Source of the DNA: an uncultured Clostridium sp.
GTDB lineage: Bacteria > Bacillota > Clostridia > TANB77 > CAG-508
DNA: 5,259 nt
NCBI GenBank assembly: GCA_900557045.1
Contig: USQY01000073.1
Location: 1-5,259 of the forward strand
Direction of reading: 5' to 3'
In this document: piece after piece, positions 1 through 5,259 of the stretch
Position numbering within the stretch: position 1 is the stretch's first letter
Layout of the letters: the number at the start of each line of letters is the position of its first letter
Notes under the pieces: generated by a model
The model's input: only the letters and a program-made list of their open reading frames with translations
Databases searched by the model: none
Told to the model about the DNA's origin: nothing
Program-made: the position numbers and the translations under genes

Positions 1-80
1 AATCTTATGTGTCTATTTTTATTTCAAAGTGCGTCACTTAATTTTACCATTTATAAAAAAAATTAAAATCCTTACATATG

Positions 81-109
81 TTGACTAAAGAACATTTTTT
101 TGGTAAAAT
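81..109 (+). promoter_or_regulatory. Sigma-A-type promoter of the TSCPD-mfd-methyltransferase cluster
   Basis: TTGACT at 81-86 is followed after exactly 17 bases by TAAAAT at 104-109. Each hexamer matches the vegetative consensus at five of six positions. Transcription should start near 115-118, leaving a leader of about 30 bases before the ribosome binding site and the start codon at 148. That leader is too short for a riboswitch. The predicted start coincides with an in-frame upstream ATG at 115, which argues against translation beginning there. The rest of 1-114 shows no coding sequence. Confidence 0.82.
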
Positions 110-131
110 AATATATGGTTTCATTTACAAA

Positions 132-140
132 AAAGGAGGT
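132..140 (+). promoter_or_regulatory. Strong ribosome binding site fixing the TSCPD gene start
   Basis: AAAGGAGGT lies seven bases before the ATG at 148, a near-perfect Shine-Dalgarno sequence at ideal distance. It decides the start in favour of 148 over the in-frame ATG at 115, which has no such site and sits on the predicted transcription start. Confidence 0.9.
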
Positions 141-147
141 ATTTTAT

Positions 148-402
148 ATGGAATATAGATACAAACCACAAGGTGTATGCTCTACAGAAATGATAATAGA
201 TGTAGAAAACGACATAATAAAAAATATAAAAATAACTAATGGATGTAATGGAAATTTAAAAGGAATATCGAATTTATTAATTGGAATGAATATAAATGAA
301 GTAATACATAAATTAAAAGGAATTAAATGTGGATATAAAAATACATCATGCCCAGATCAAATAGCATTAGCGTTAGAAAAAATAAAAAATGGTGAAATTT
401 AG
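148..402 (+). CDS. Small TSCPD-domain protein (TIGR03905-like)
   Basis: This 84-residue protein is one TSCPD domain, named after the Thr-Ser-Cys-Pro-Asp motif seen at residues 66-70. The family occurs as a stand-alone protein of about 80 residues in Firmicutes, and a related domain sits at the C-terminus of adenosylcobalamin-dependent ribonucleotide reductases. Its biochemical role is not established. Four cysteines (11, 33, 61 and 68) lie in family-typical contexts: G-V-C near the start, NGCNGN at 31-36, KCGY at 60-63 and TSCPD. This layout suggests a metal site, which is inference. There is no signal peptide or membrane segment, so it should be cytosolic. The start at 148 is chosen for its strong ribosome binding site; starting at 115 would add 11 residues with no family match. 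It is the first gene after the promoter and is followed 85 bases later by mfd with no clear terminator. No reductase gene is in view, so a link to nucleotide reduction is unsupported here. Confidence 0.88.
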   Translation: MEYRYKPQGVCSTEMIIDVENDIIKNIKITNGCNGNLKGISNLLIGMNINEVIHKLKGIKCGYKNTSCPDQIALALEKIKNGEI

Positions 403-418
403 ATGGTATGAATACCAT
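403..418. repeat. Short inverted repeat directly after the TSCPD stop codon
   Basis: ATGGTAT at 403-409 and ATACCAT at 412-418 are perfect reverse complements separated by two bases. The stem is only 7 bp, A/T-rich and has almost no loop. It is followed by ATATAACTTG rather than a T-run, so it is unlikely to terminate transcription. It could be a weak mRNA processing or stabilising element, or chance. The rest of the 403-487 gap shows no other convincing element. Confidence 0.4.
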
Positions 419-471
419 ATATAACTTGTTTATGAAGAAATTAAAAATGTATTAATCCTTATAGTAAAGTG

Positions 472-477
472 AAAGGA
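472..477 (+). promoter_or_regulatory. Moderate ribosome binding site of mfd
   Basis: AAAGGA lies ten bases before the TTG at 488, slightly far but workable. An ATG at 478 directly abuts the site, but it is out of frame with mfd and opens only nine codons, ending at TGA 505-507. An in-frame TGA at 479-481 blocks any longer mfd start, so this site must serve the TTG. Confidence 0.65.
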
Positions 478-487
478 ATGAATAAAA

Positions 488-3400
488 TTGAATATTCTAA
501 TAAATGAATTGGAAAATTCAAAAAAATTTCTAGAAATAATTAATCACATAAAATCAGAAAAAAGCCCGATAAGTTTATCGGGCTTATCTGACATGGGAAA
601 GGTTCAAACTATAGCAACATTAAATAATGCTTTAAATAAAAATATATGTGTAATAACATATAATCAAATTCAAGCTAAAAGATTATTGAAAGATATAGGG
701 TATTTTACATCAAAAATGGCCATTTTTCCAAAAAAAGAGTTAGTAACATACGATTACATAGCTGAAAGCAAAAATTTACCGTATGAAAGAATAGAAGTTT
801 TAAACAACATACATAATAATAAGATTAATATATTAATTCTTACAATAGAAAGTGTAATGCAAGATATTATCCCTAAAAATGTATTATACAAAAACAATTT
901 AAATTTAAAAATAGGTGATACACTTAATATAGATTATCTAAAACAAAAATTGATAGATTTGGGTTATGAAAGAAAAGATTTAATTGATGGAAGAGGTCAA
1001 TTTAGCATAAGAGGAGGAATTGTAGATATATCTATTTCAGAAAAATATGGTGTTAGATTAGAGTTTTGGGGAGATGACATAGATTCAATAAGAAAATTCG
1101 ATATTATTTCACAAAAGTCTATTGAAATGCTAGAAAATATAGAAATAAATCCATCACATGAATATATATTAGAATATGAATTAGATGAAGTAATTAAAAA
1201 TATAGAAAATGCAAATTATACTAATAAGCAAAATATTAAGGAAGATATTGAAATAATCCGTTCAGGTGATTATATTAGTAAAATTGATAAATATTTTAAT
1301 AATTTTTATAGCAAAAAGTCTAATATTTTAGAATATTTAGATAAATTTGTAATAGTTTTAGATGAATTTGGAAAAATTAATCAAAGAATAGATAATATCA
1401 AAATTGAAAATAAAAATGTAGTAAAAACTCTTTTAGACAAAAATAAAAGTGTTCCAGATATTATTGATAATTTGAATAATTACAATATAGAAGACAAAAT
1501 TTTAGAGCAAAAATCAAATATATTTTTATACAAAGATGATATGGTTAGTAAAAAGATTACAAATACAATATGTAATTTTAATTATCGAGATATATTATTC
1601 TATAAAAATGAAATAGATAGTTTGGCTACAACTTTAAAAGATGCAGTAAAATCTAAAAAGAAAATATTAATATTAGGTGGTAGCGAAGAAAATGCTAAAA
1701 AAATTTCAATATTATTGAAAGATAAAGATTTAGACAATACATTTACAAAAAAAGTAGAAAAACTTGAAAAAGGAAAAATAATATTAACAACAGGTGCATT
1801 AACCTCAGGTTTTGAATGTTATGATTTAAACTTATTAGTTATTTCGAGTGAAGATTTCTTTACTAATATACCTGTGAAAAAGAAAAAAGTTGCAAAAGAT
1901 TTTAAAGAAGGTGAAAAAGTTGTTTTTGCAGATTTAAAAATAGGAGATTATGTAGTTCATTCAGCACATGGTATTGGTCAATATATAGGTGTAAATACTA
2001 TAAAAGCAGATAATGTAGTAAAAGATTATGTAAAAATAAGATATAAAGATGATGATATTTTATATGTTCCAACAACAAATTTAGATACAATAAGAAAATA
2101 TGTTGGAGCAGAAGGAACACCTAAAATATATAAATTAGGTGGAAAAGATTGGTCAAAGGTAAAATCAAAAGTAAAAAACAATTTAAGAGAAGTTGCAAAA
2201 GAATTAATAGAATTATATGCAAAAAGGGAAAAAATATCAGGGCATAGTTTTAGTAAAGATACAGATTGGCAAAAACAATTTGAAGAAAACTTTGAATATA
2301 TAGAAACTGATGATCAATTACGTTGTATAGAAGAAGTAAAAAAAGATATGGAAGCAAATAAACCAATGGATAGACTTCTTTGTGGTGATGTTGGATATGG
2401 GAAAACAGAAGTGGCAATAAGAGCAGCATTTAAGGCTGTTATGGATCACAAACAAGTAGCATATTTAGTTCCAACAACAGTACTTGCTAATCAACAATAT
2501 GAAGAATTTAAAAGAAGAATGCAAGATTTTGCTATAAATGTAGAAGTTCTAAATAGATTTAAAACATTAAAACAACAAAAAGAAATAATAAGAAAATTAA
2601 AATTAGGCGAAATTGATGTTATAGTAGGAACACATAGAGTATTAAGTCAAGATGTTGAGTTTAGAGATTTAGGTTTACTAATAATAGATGAGGAACATAG
2701 ATTTGGAGTAAAAGACAAAGAGAAAATTAAGCAATTAAAGAACAATATAGATGTTTTAACAATGACTGCAACTCCAATTCCTAGAACATTACATATGTCT
2801 ATAGTTGGTGTTAGAGATATGTCTGTTATATATGAGCCACCACAAGCTAGAAAGCCTGTTCAAACATATGTATTACAATATGATGAAGATGTAATAAAAG
2901 AGGCAATCACTAAGGAATTAGAAAGAAATGGTCAAGTGTTTTATTTGTTTAATAATGTTGAAGGTATTGCTAAAAAAGCAAATGAAATTGCAAATCTTGT
3001 TCCAGAAGCGGAAGTTAGTTTTGCAAATGGGCAAATGACTGGTAAAGAAATTGAAGAAATAATGTTTGATTTTATAAACAAGAAAACTAATGTATTAGTA
3101 TGTACAACAATATTAGAATCAGGAATAGATATACCAAATGCAAATACAATAATAGTTGAAAATGCTGATAGATTAGGTTTAGCACAATTATATCAAATTC
3201 GTGGAAGAGTGGGAAGGTCAGATAAACAAGCATATGCGTATATAACATATAAACCAGATAAAATGCTATCAGAAGTTGCAGACAAACGTTTAAAAGCAAT
3301 AAAAGAATTTACAGAGTTTGGTTCAGGTTTTAAGATAGCAATGAGAGATTTAGAAATAAGAGGTGCCGGAAGTTTACTTGGTGAAATTCAACATGGACAT

Positions 3401-3925
3401 ATGGAACAAGTAGGATATGAAATGTACTGTAAATTATTAGATGAAGTTATTAAAGAAATGCAAGGAATAGAAGTTCAAGAAGAAATAGATGTACAAATAG
3501 ACTTAAACATATCATGTTACATTCCAGATGAATATATAAGTGACTCAAGTCAAAAAATAGAAGTATATCAAGATATAGCATTATGTAGAACTGAAAAAGA
3601 TATTACAAATGTTATAGATGAATTAATTGATAGATATGGAAATATGCCAAAAGAATTAGAAAACCTACTAGAAATAGCTAGAATTAAAGAAATGTGCAGG
3701 CAGTTTAATATATTAAAAATAAGTAAGAAAAATGGAGCATTTGTTTTTTACTTTGATGCAAATAAATTTGACTTTAGTATTGTAGACTCACTTATTTCAA
3801 AATATGGTAATCTAGTTAGTTTTTCACCTGGTAAAGAACCATATATTACTTTAAAAAGCAAAACAATTACAGATTTAGAACAATTGGATGAAATTAAAAA
3901 GTTTTTTGTGCGATTAGGGAGGTAA
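488..3925 (+). CDS. mfd: Transcription-repair coupling factor Mfd
   Basis: Mfd is a cytosolic DNA translocase that pushes or removes RNA polymerase stalled at lesions and recruits UvrA to begin nucleotide excision repair. The 1145 residues match the family's usual length (about 1150-1180). In order: a UvrB-like N-terminal module (about 1-225) with GRGQFSIRGGIVDI at 168-181; a divergent, A/T-rich middle (about 230-470); the CarD-like RNA-polymerase-interacting domain (about 475-545, with GDYVVHSAHGIGQYIGV at 486-502); and a RecG-like helicase core. The core has Walker A GDVGYGKT at 633-640, DEEHRFG at 734-740, TATPIPRT at 760-767, LESGIDIPNA at 876-885 and QIRGRVGRS at 903-911. The TRG translocation motif follows (about 944-980, with RDLEIRGAG and HMEQVGYEMY), then the C-terminal domain (about 1000-1145). 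The N-terminal module carries GLSDMGKV at 32-39, a decayed Walker A, as expected for Mfd. The start is TTG: an in-frame stop lies at 479-481, and the first internal ATG (codon 36) would delete conserved sequence. The gene is intact. Confidence 0.98.
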   Translation: MNILINELENSKKFLEIINHIKSEKSPISLSGLSDMGKVQTIATLNNALNKNICVITYNQIQAKRLLKDIGYFTSKMAIFPKKELVTYDYIAESKNLPYERIEVLNNIHNNKINILILTIESVMQDIIPKNVLYKNNLNLKIGDTLNIDYLKQKLIDLGYERKDLIDGRGQFSIRGGIVDISISEKYGVRLEFWGDDIDSIRKFDIISQKSIEMLENIEINPSHEYILEYELDEVIKNIENANYTNKQNIKEDIEIIRSGDYISKIDKYFNNFYSKKSNILEYLDKFVIVLDEFGKINQRIDNIKIENKNVVKTLLDKNKSVPDIIDNLNNYNIEDKILEQKSNIFLYKDDMVSKKITNTICNFNYRDILFYKNEIDSLATTLKDAVKSKKKILILGGSEENAKKISILLKDKDLDNTFTKKVEKLEKGKIILTTGALTSGFECYDLNLLVISSEDFFTNIPVKKKKVAKDFKEGEKVVFADLKIGDYVVHSAHGIGQYIGVNTIKADNVVKDYVKIRYKDDDILYVPTTNLDTIRKYVGAEGTPKIYKLGGKDWSKVKSKVKNNLREVAKELIELYAKREKISGHSFSKDTDWQKQFEENFEYIETDDQLRCIEEVKKDMEANKPMDRLLCGDVGYGKTEVAIRAAFKAVMDHKQVAYLVPTTVLANQQYEEFKRRMQDFAINVEVLNRFKTLKQQKEIIRKLKLGEIDVIVGTHRVLSQDVEFRDLGLLIIDEEHRFGVKDKEKIKQLKNNIDVLTMTATPIPRTLHMSIVGVRDMSVIYEPPQARKPVQTYVLQYDEDVIKEAITKELERNGQVFYLFNNVEGIAKKANEIANLVPEAEVSFANGQMTGKEIEEIMFDFINKKTNVLVCTTILESGIDIPNANTIIVENADRLGLAQLYQIRGRVGRSDKQAYAYITYKPDKMLSEVADKRLKAIKEFTEFGSGFKIAMRDLEIRGAGSLLGEIQHGHMEQVGYEMYCKLLDEVIKEMQGIEVQEEIDVQIDLNISCYIPDEYISDSSQKIEVYQDIALCRTEKDITNVIDELIDRYGNMPKELENLLEIARIKEMCRQFNILKISKKNGAFVFYFDANKFDFSIVDSLISKYGNLVSFSPGKEPYITLKSKTITDLEQLDEIKKFFVRLGR
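550..585 (-). terminator. Terminator-like hairpin inside mfd, antisense orientation
   Basis: AAGCCCGATAA at 562-572 and TTATCGGGCTT at 575-585 are perfect 11-bp reverse complements around a two-base centre. On the minus strand the hairpin is followed by six Ts (complement of 558-563) and then CTGATTTT, the form of a Rho-independent terminator. On the plus strand no T-run follows, so sense transcription should not end here. It covers mfd codons 25-33, including AGC, CCG, TCG and GGC, which are G/C-ending codons seldom used elsewhere in this gene. It may block antisense transcripts, affect early mfd translation, or be accidental. The repeat is certain; its function is inferred. Confidence 0.5.
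3916..3922 (+). promoter_or_regulatory. Ribosome binding site of the methyltransferase, within the end of mfd
   Basis: AGGGAGG lies in the last codons of mfd, seven bases before the ATG at 3930. Ribosomes finishing mfd stop at 3923-3925, on top of this site, so translation of the two genes is probably coupled. Confidence 0.85.
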
Positions 3926-3929
3926 GAGT

Positions 3930-4718
3930 ATGCAAATAATCACAAGCAAAGATAATGAACTTGTAAAAAATATTAAAAAATTGAAGGAAAAGAAATATAG
4001 AGATGAAAATAATCAATTTATAGTAGAAGGAATTAAATTAGTAGCTGAAGCTATTGAGGAACAAGCTGATATTAATTGTATAGTAGTTTGTGAAGATTGC
4101 ATAAATGACGGATTGATAGATAAAAAACTATTGTATGAAATAGCCAAATTCAAGTGTATATATGTAACAGAAAAGATATTTAGTACTCTAACAGATGTTA
4201 CAAGTCCTCAAGGAATATTAGCTGTAATAAATAGAAAATATAATAATATAAAAATAGATTATAATCAAGAATTTATAGTTGTATTAGATGGAATACAAGA
4301 TCCAGGAAATCTTGGAACTATATTAAGAACAGTAGATGCAGCTGGATTAAATCAAATAGTTTTATCTAAGGAAACAGCAGATAGTTTTAATCCAAAAGTT
4401 GTAAGATCAACAATGGGAGGAATATTTAGAGTAAATATTATCAAATCTGATGATTTACTTGAAACTCTAAAAGAACTACAAAATAATGGTTTTGAAGTTG
4501 TAGTTACATCTTTAGATACTAATAATAGTGTTTATGATATTAATTATAACAGAAAAGCAATTGTAATAGGAAATGAGGCTAAAGGTGTATCACAAAGAAT
4601 ACAAGACTTAGCAAATAAAAAAGTAAAAATACCTATGCTGGGAAAAACTGAAAGTCTAAATGCAAGCGTTGCGGCAGGAATTATGATTTATGAGTATGTT
4701 AGAAACAAAATAAAATAA
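3930..4718 (+). CDS. SpoU/TrmH-family RNA 2'-O-ribose methyltransferase
   Basis: This 262-residue protein should use S-adenosylmethionine to methylate a ribose 2'-hydroxyl in rRNA or tRNA in the cytosol. The N-terminal part (about 1-100) resembles the substrate-binding domain of RlmB/YsgA-type members, with FIVEGIKLVAEA at 30-41 and the SPQGILAVI segment at 92-100. The C-terminal knotted (SPOUT) domain has all three family motifs: DGIQDPGNLGTILRT at 120-134, with Asn127 and the likely catalytic Arg133; IVIGNEAKGVS at 211-221, with Glu215; and IPMLGKTESLNASVAAG at 234-250, with Asn244 and Ser246. Length is normal and nothing is missing. The target nucleotide cannot be read from sequence, so no symbol is given; RlmB-like, TrmH-like and YsgA-like roles remain open. 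It starts four bases after the mfd stop with a strong ribosome binding site, so it is co-transcribed with mfd, although no direct functional link between the two is known to me. Confidence 0.93.
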   Translation: MQIITSKDNELVKNIKKLKEKKYRDENNQFIVEGIKLVAEAIEEQADINCIVVCEDCINDGLIDKKLLYEIAKFKCIYVTEKIFSTLTDVTSPQGILAVINRKYNNIKIDYNQEFIVVLDGIQDPGNLGTILRTVDAAGLNQIVLSKETADSFNPKVVRSTMGGIFRVNIIKSDDLLETLKELQNNGFEVVVTSLDTNNSVYDINYNRKAIVIGNEAKGVSQRIQDLANKKVKIPMLGKTESLNASVAAGIMIYEYVRNKIK

Positions 4719-4768
4719 ATAAATGAGTAATTCACAATATATAAAGTGAATTACTCAAATTTATTTTT
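4714..4768. terminator. Bidirectional intrinsic terminator between convergent genes
   Basis: TGAGTAATTCAC at 4724-4735 and GTGAATTACTCA at 4746-4757 form a perfect 12-bp stem with a ten-base loop. Rightward, it is followed by AATTTATTTTTAT, a U-rich tail, and begins six bases after the methyltransferase stop. Leftward, the complement of the A-rich stretch before it gives ATTTATTTATTTTA, a second U-rich tail that would end the transcript of the gene at 4794-5243. The A-rich and T-rich flanks can also pair in part and lengthen the stem. The stem has few G/C pairs, but its length and position make the call firm. Confidence 0.88.
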
Positions 4769-4793
4769 ATATTAGTATAATGTAAAACAAATA

Positions 4794-5243
4794 TTACTGT
4801 TTTGTATCAACAACATTATTTTGTTCGTTGCTTATATTCGAAATACCTTCAGGTAAAGCTAATATTGTTTGAGTTGGTAAAAATATAAATTTACCAGATA
4901 GTATTTTTTTAAGTTTTATAAAAAATAATTTAAACTTATTTTTAGTATGTATTTCACGGTTAGCTAAATTAGAAGTATATTCTAGTTTTTGTAAAGTTGT
5001 AACTCCATAATGTTCATATATTTCAACAAAATTTTTTTCTTCTTGAGTTTTATATTTGTAAGGTACATATTTTAAGTAAGCTTCTTTACCATATTTTTCA
5101 AATATTTTATTAAATTTAAAATATGATTTTTGGAATTCTACATTACTATGAAATACTCTATTAAATAAATATTCTTCATAATTAATTTCATCAATAATTT
5201 CTTTAACTTCATTTTTAATCTTTTGTTTTAATTCTTTATTCAT
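4794..5243 (-). CDS. Hypothetical Lys-rich protein, family not recognised
   Basis: I do not recognise this 149-residue protein. It is probably a real gene: 150 codons without a stop are unlikely by chance in such A/T-rich DNA, there is a good ribosome binding site five bases before the ATG, and it ends about 35 bases before a terminator. It has no Cys or Trp and is rich in Lys, Glu, Asn and aromatic residues. The N-terminus (1-30) looks like a charged amphipathic helix. The middle (about 35-85) is rich in Tyr and Phe, with Y-G-K-E-A-Y-L-K-Y at 51-59. A patch at 104-130 mixes hydrophobic and Lys residues and ends in FIFLPTQTILALPEG (119-133); its lysines make a membrane span unlikely. The last 16 or so residues are polar and probably disordered. 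There is no signal peptide. It converges on the mfd cluster and shares only its terminator, so context gives no clue to function. Its promoter lies beyond the right edge. Confidence 0.75.
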   Translation of the reverse strand: MNKELKQKIKNEVKEIIDEINYEEYLFNRVFHSNVEFQKSYFKFNKIFEKYGKEAYLKYVPYKYKTQEEKNFVEIYEHYGVTTLQKLEYTSNLANREIHTKNKFKLFFIKLKKILSGKFIFLPTQTILALPEGISNISNEQNNVVDTKQ

Positions 5244-5248
5244 AATAA

Positions 5249-5255
5249 TCCTTTC
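5249..5255 (-). promoter_or_regulatory. Ribosome binding site of the leftward hypothetical gene
   Basis: On the minus strand GAAAGGA precedes the ATG at 5243 by five bases (TTATT). The spacing is somewhat short but usable. It supports both the chosen start and the reality of the gene. Confidence 0.75.
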
Positions 5256-5259
5256 AATA

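Noticed and set aside
27..39. AAGTG-CGT-CACTT inverted repeat followed by AATTTT, a possible terminator of an upstream gene
   Set aside because: The stem is only 5 bp with a short, interrupted T-run, and no upstream gene is visible in the window.
41..109. ATTTTACCA (41-49) and TGGTAAAAT (101-109), a 9-bp inverted repeat whose second arm covers the -10 element
   Set aside because: The arms are more than 50 bases apart and A/T-rich, so chance is likely. Only a transcript reading in from upstream would contain both.
115..147. N-terminal extension of the TSCPD protein from the ATG at 115
   Set aside because: That ATG sits at the predicted transcription start without a ribosome binding site, and the extension would be translated from the strong site that belongs to the ATG at 148.
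426..455. TTGTTT, 18 bases, TATTAA as a separate promoter for mfd
   Set aside because: It matches three of six and four of six consensus positions, which is no better than background in DNA this rich in A/T. Co-transcription from 81-109 is simpler.
3087..3299. 70-codon minus-strand ORF inside mfd
   Set aside because: It lies wholly within the conserved helicase region of mfd, has no convincing ribosome binding site, and its Leu/Tyr-rich product is what the complement of A/T-rich coding DNA gives.
4776..4781. Perfect TATAAT on the plus strand between the convergent genes
   Set aside because: There is no -35 hexamer at the right distance and no TG extension, and it would drive only antisense RNA into the leftward gene.

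Overview
The window comes from a very AT-rich, low-GC Firmicute-type bacterium, most likely in or near the Clostridia. The reasons are the strong A/T bias at third codon positions, AGA/TTA/AAA-rich codon use, AGGAGG-type ribosome binding sites, a sigma-A-like promoter and a stand-alone TSCPD protein of a type usual in that group. In-frame TGG codes for Trp in mfd and no ORF needs TGA read as Trp, so the standard bacterial code fits. The assignment is inferred from style and gene content, not from a search.

Layout. Positions 1-114 hold no gene, but contain a good promoter (TTGACT, 17 bases, TAAAAT at 81-109). It leads into a rightward cluster of three genes: a small four-cysteine TSCPD-domain protein (148-402), the transcription-repair coupling factor Mfd (488-3925, TTG start), and a SpoU/TrmH-family RNA 2'-O-methyltransferase (3930-4718). 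The last starts four bases after the mfd stop. No terminator is visible between the three genes, so they are probably one transcript. It ends at a strong hairpin at 4724-4757 that has a U-rich tail on both strands. A leftward gene (4794-5243) for a 149-residue Lys-rich protein that I do not recognise converges on the same hairpin. Its ribosome binding site lies just inside the right edge of the window.

Function. Mfd is complete and all key motifs are present: the RNA-polymerase-interacting (CarD-like) domain, the RecG-like translocase with Walker A and DEEH box, the TRG translocation motif and the C-terminal domain. It should remove stalled RNA polymerase and recruit UvrA. The methyltransferase has all three SpoU motifs and should modify rRNA or tRNA. 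The TSCPD protein has no established function. The three do not form an obvious pathway.

I see no new multi-gene system. The most unusual signal is a perfect 11-bp inverted repeat inside the start of mfd (562-585). It is much richer in G+C than its surroundings, is made of codons rare in this gene, and on the minus strand looks like an intrinsic terminator. The unrecognised leftward gene is the other item worth a search.
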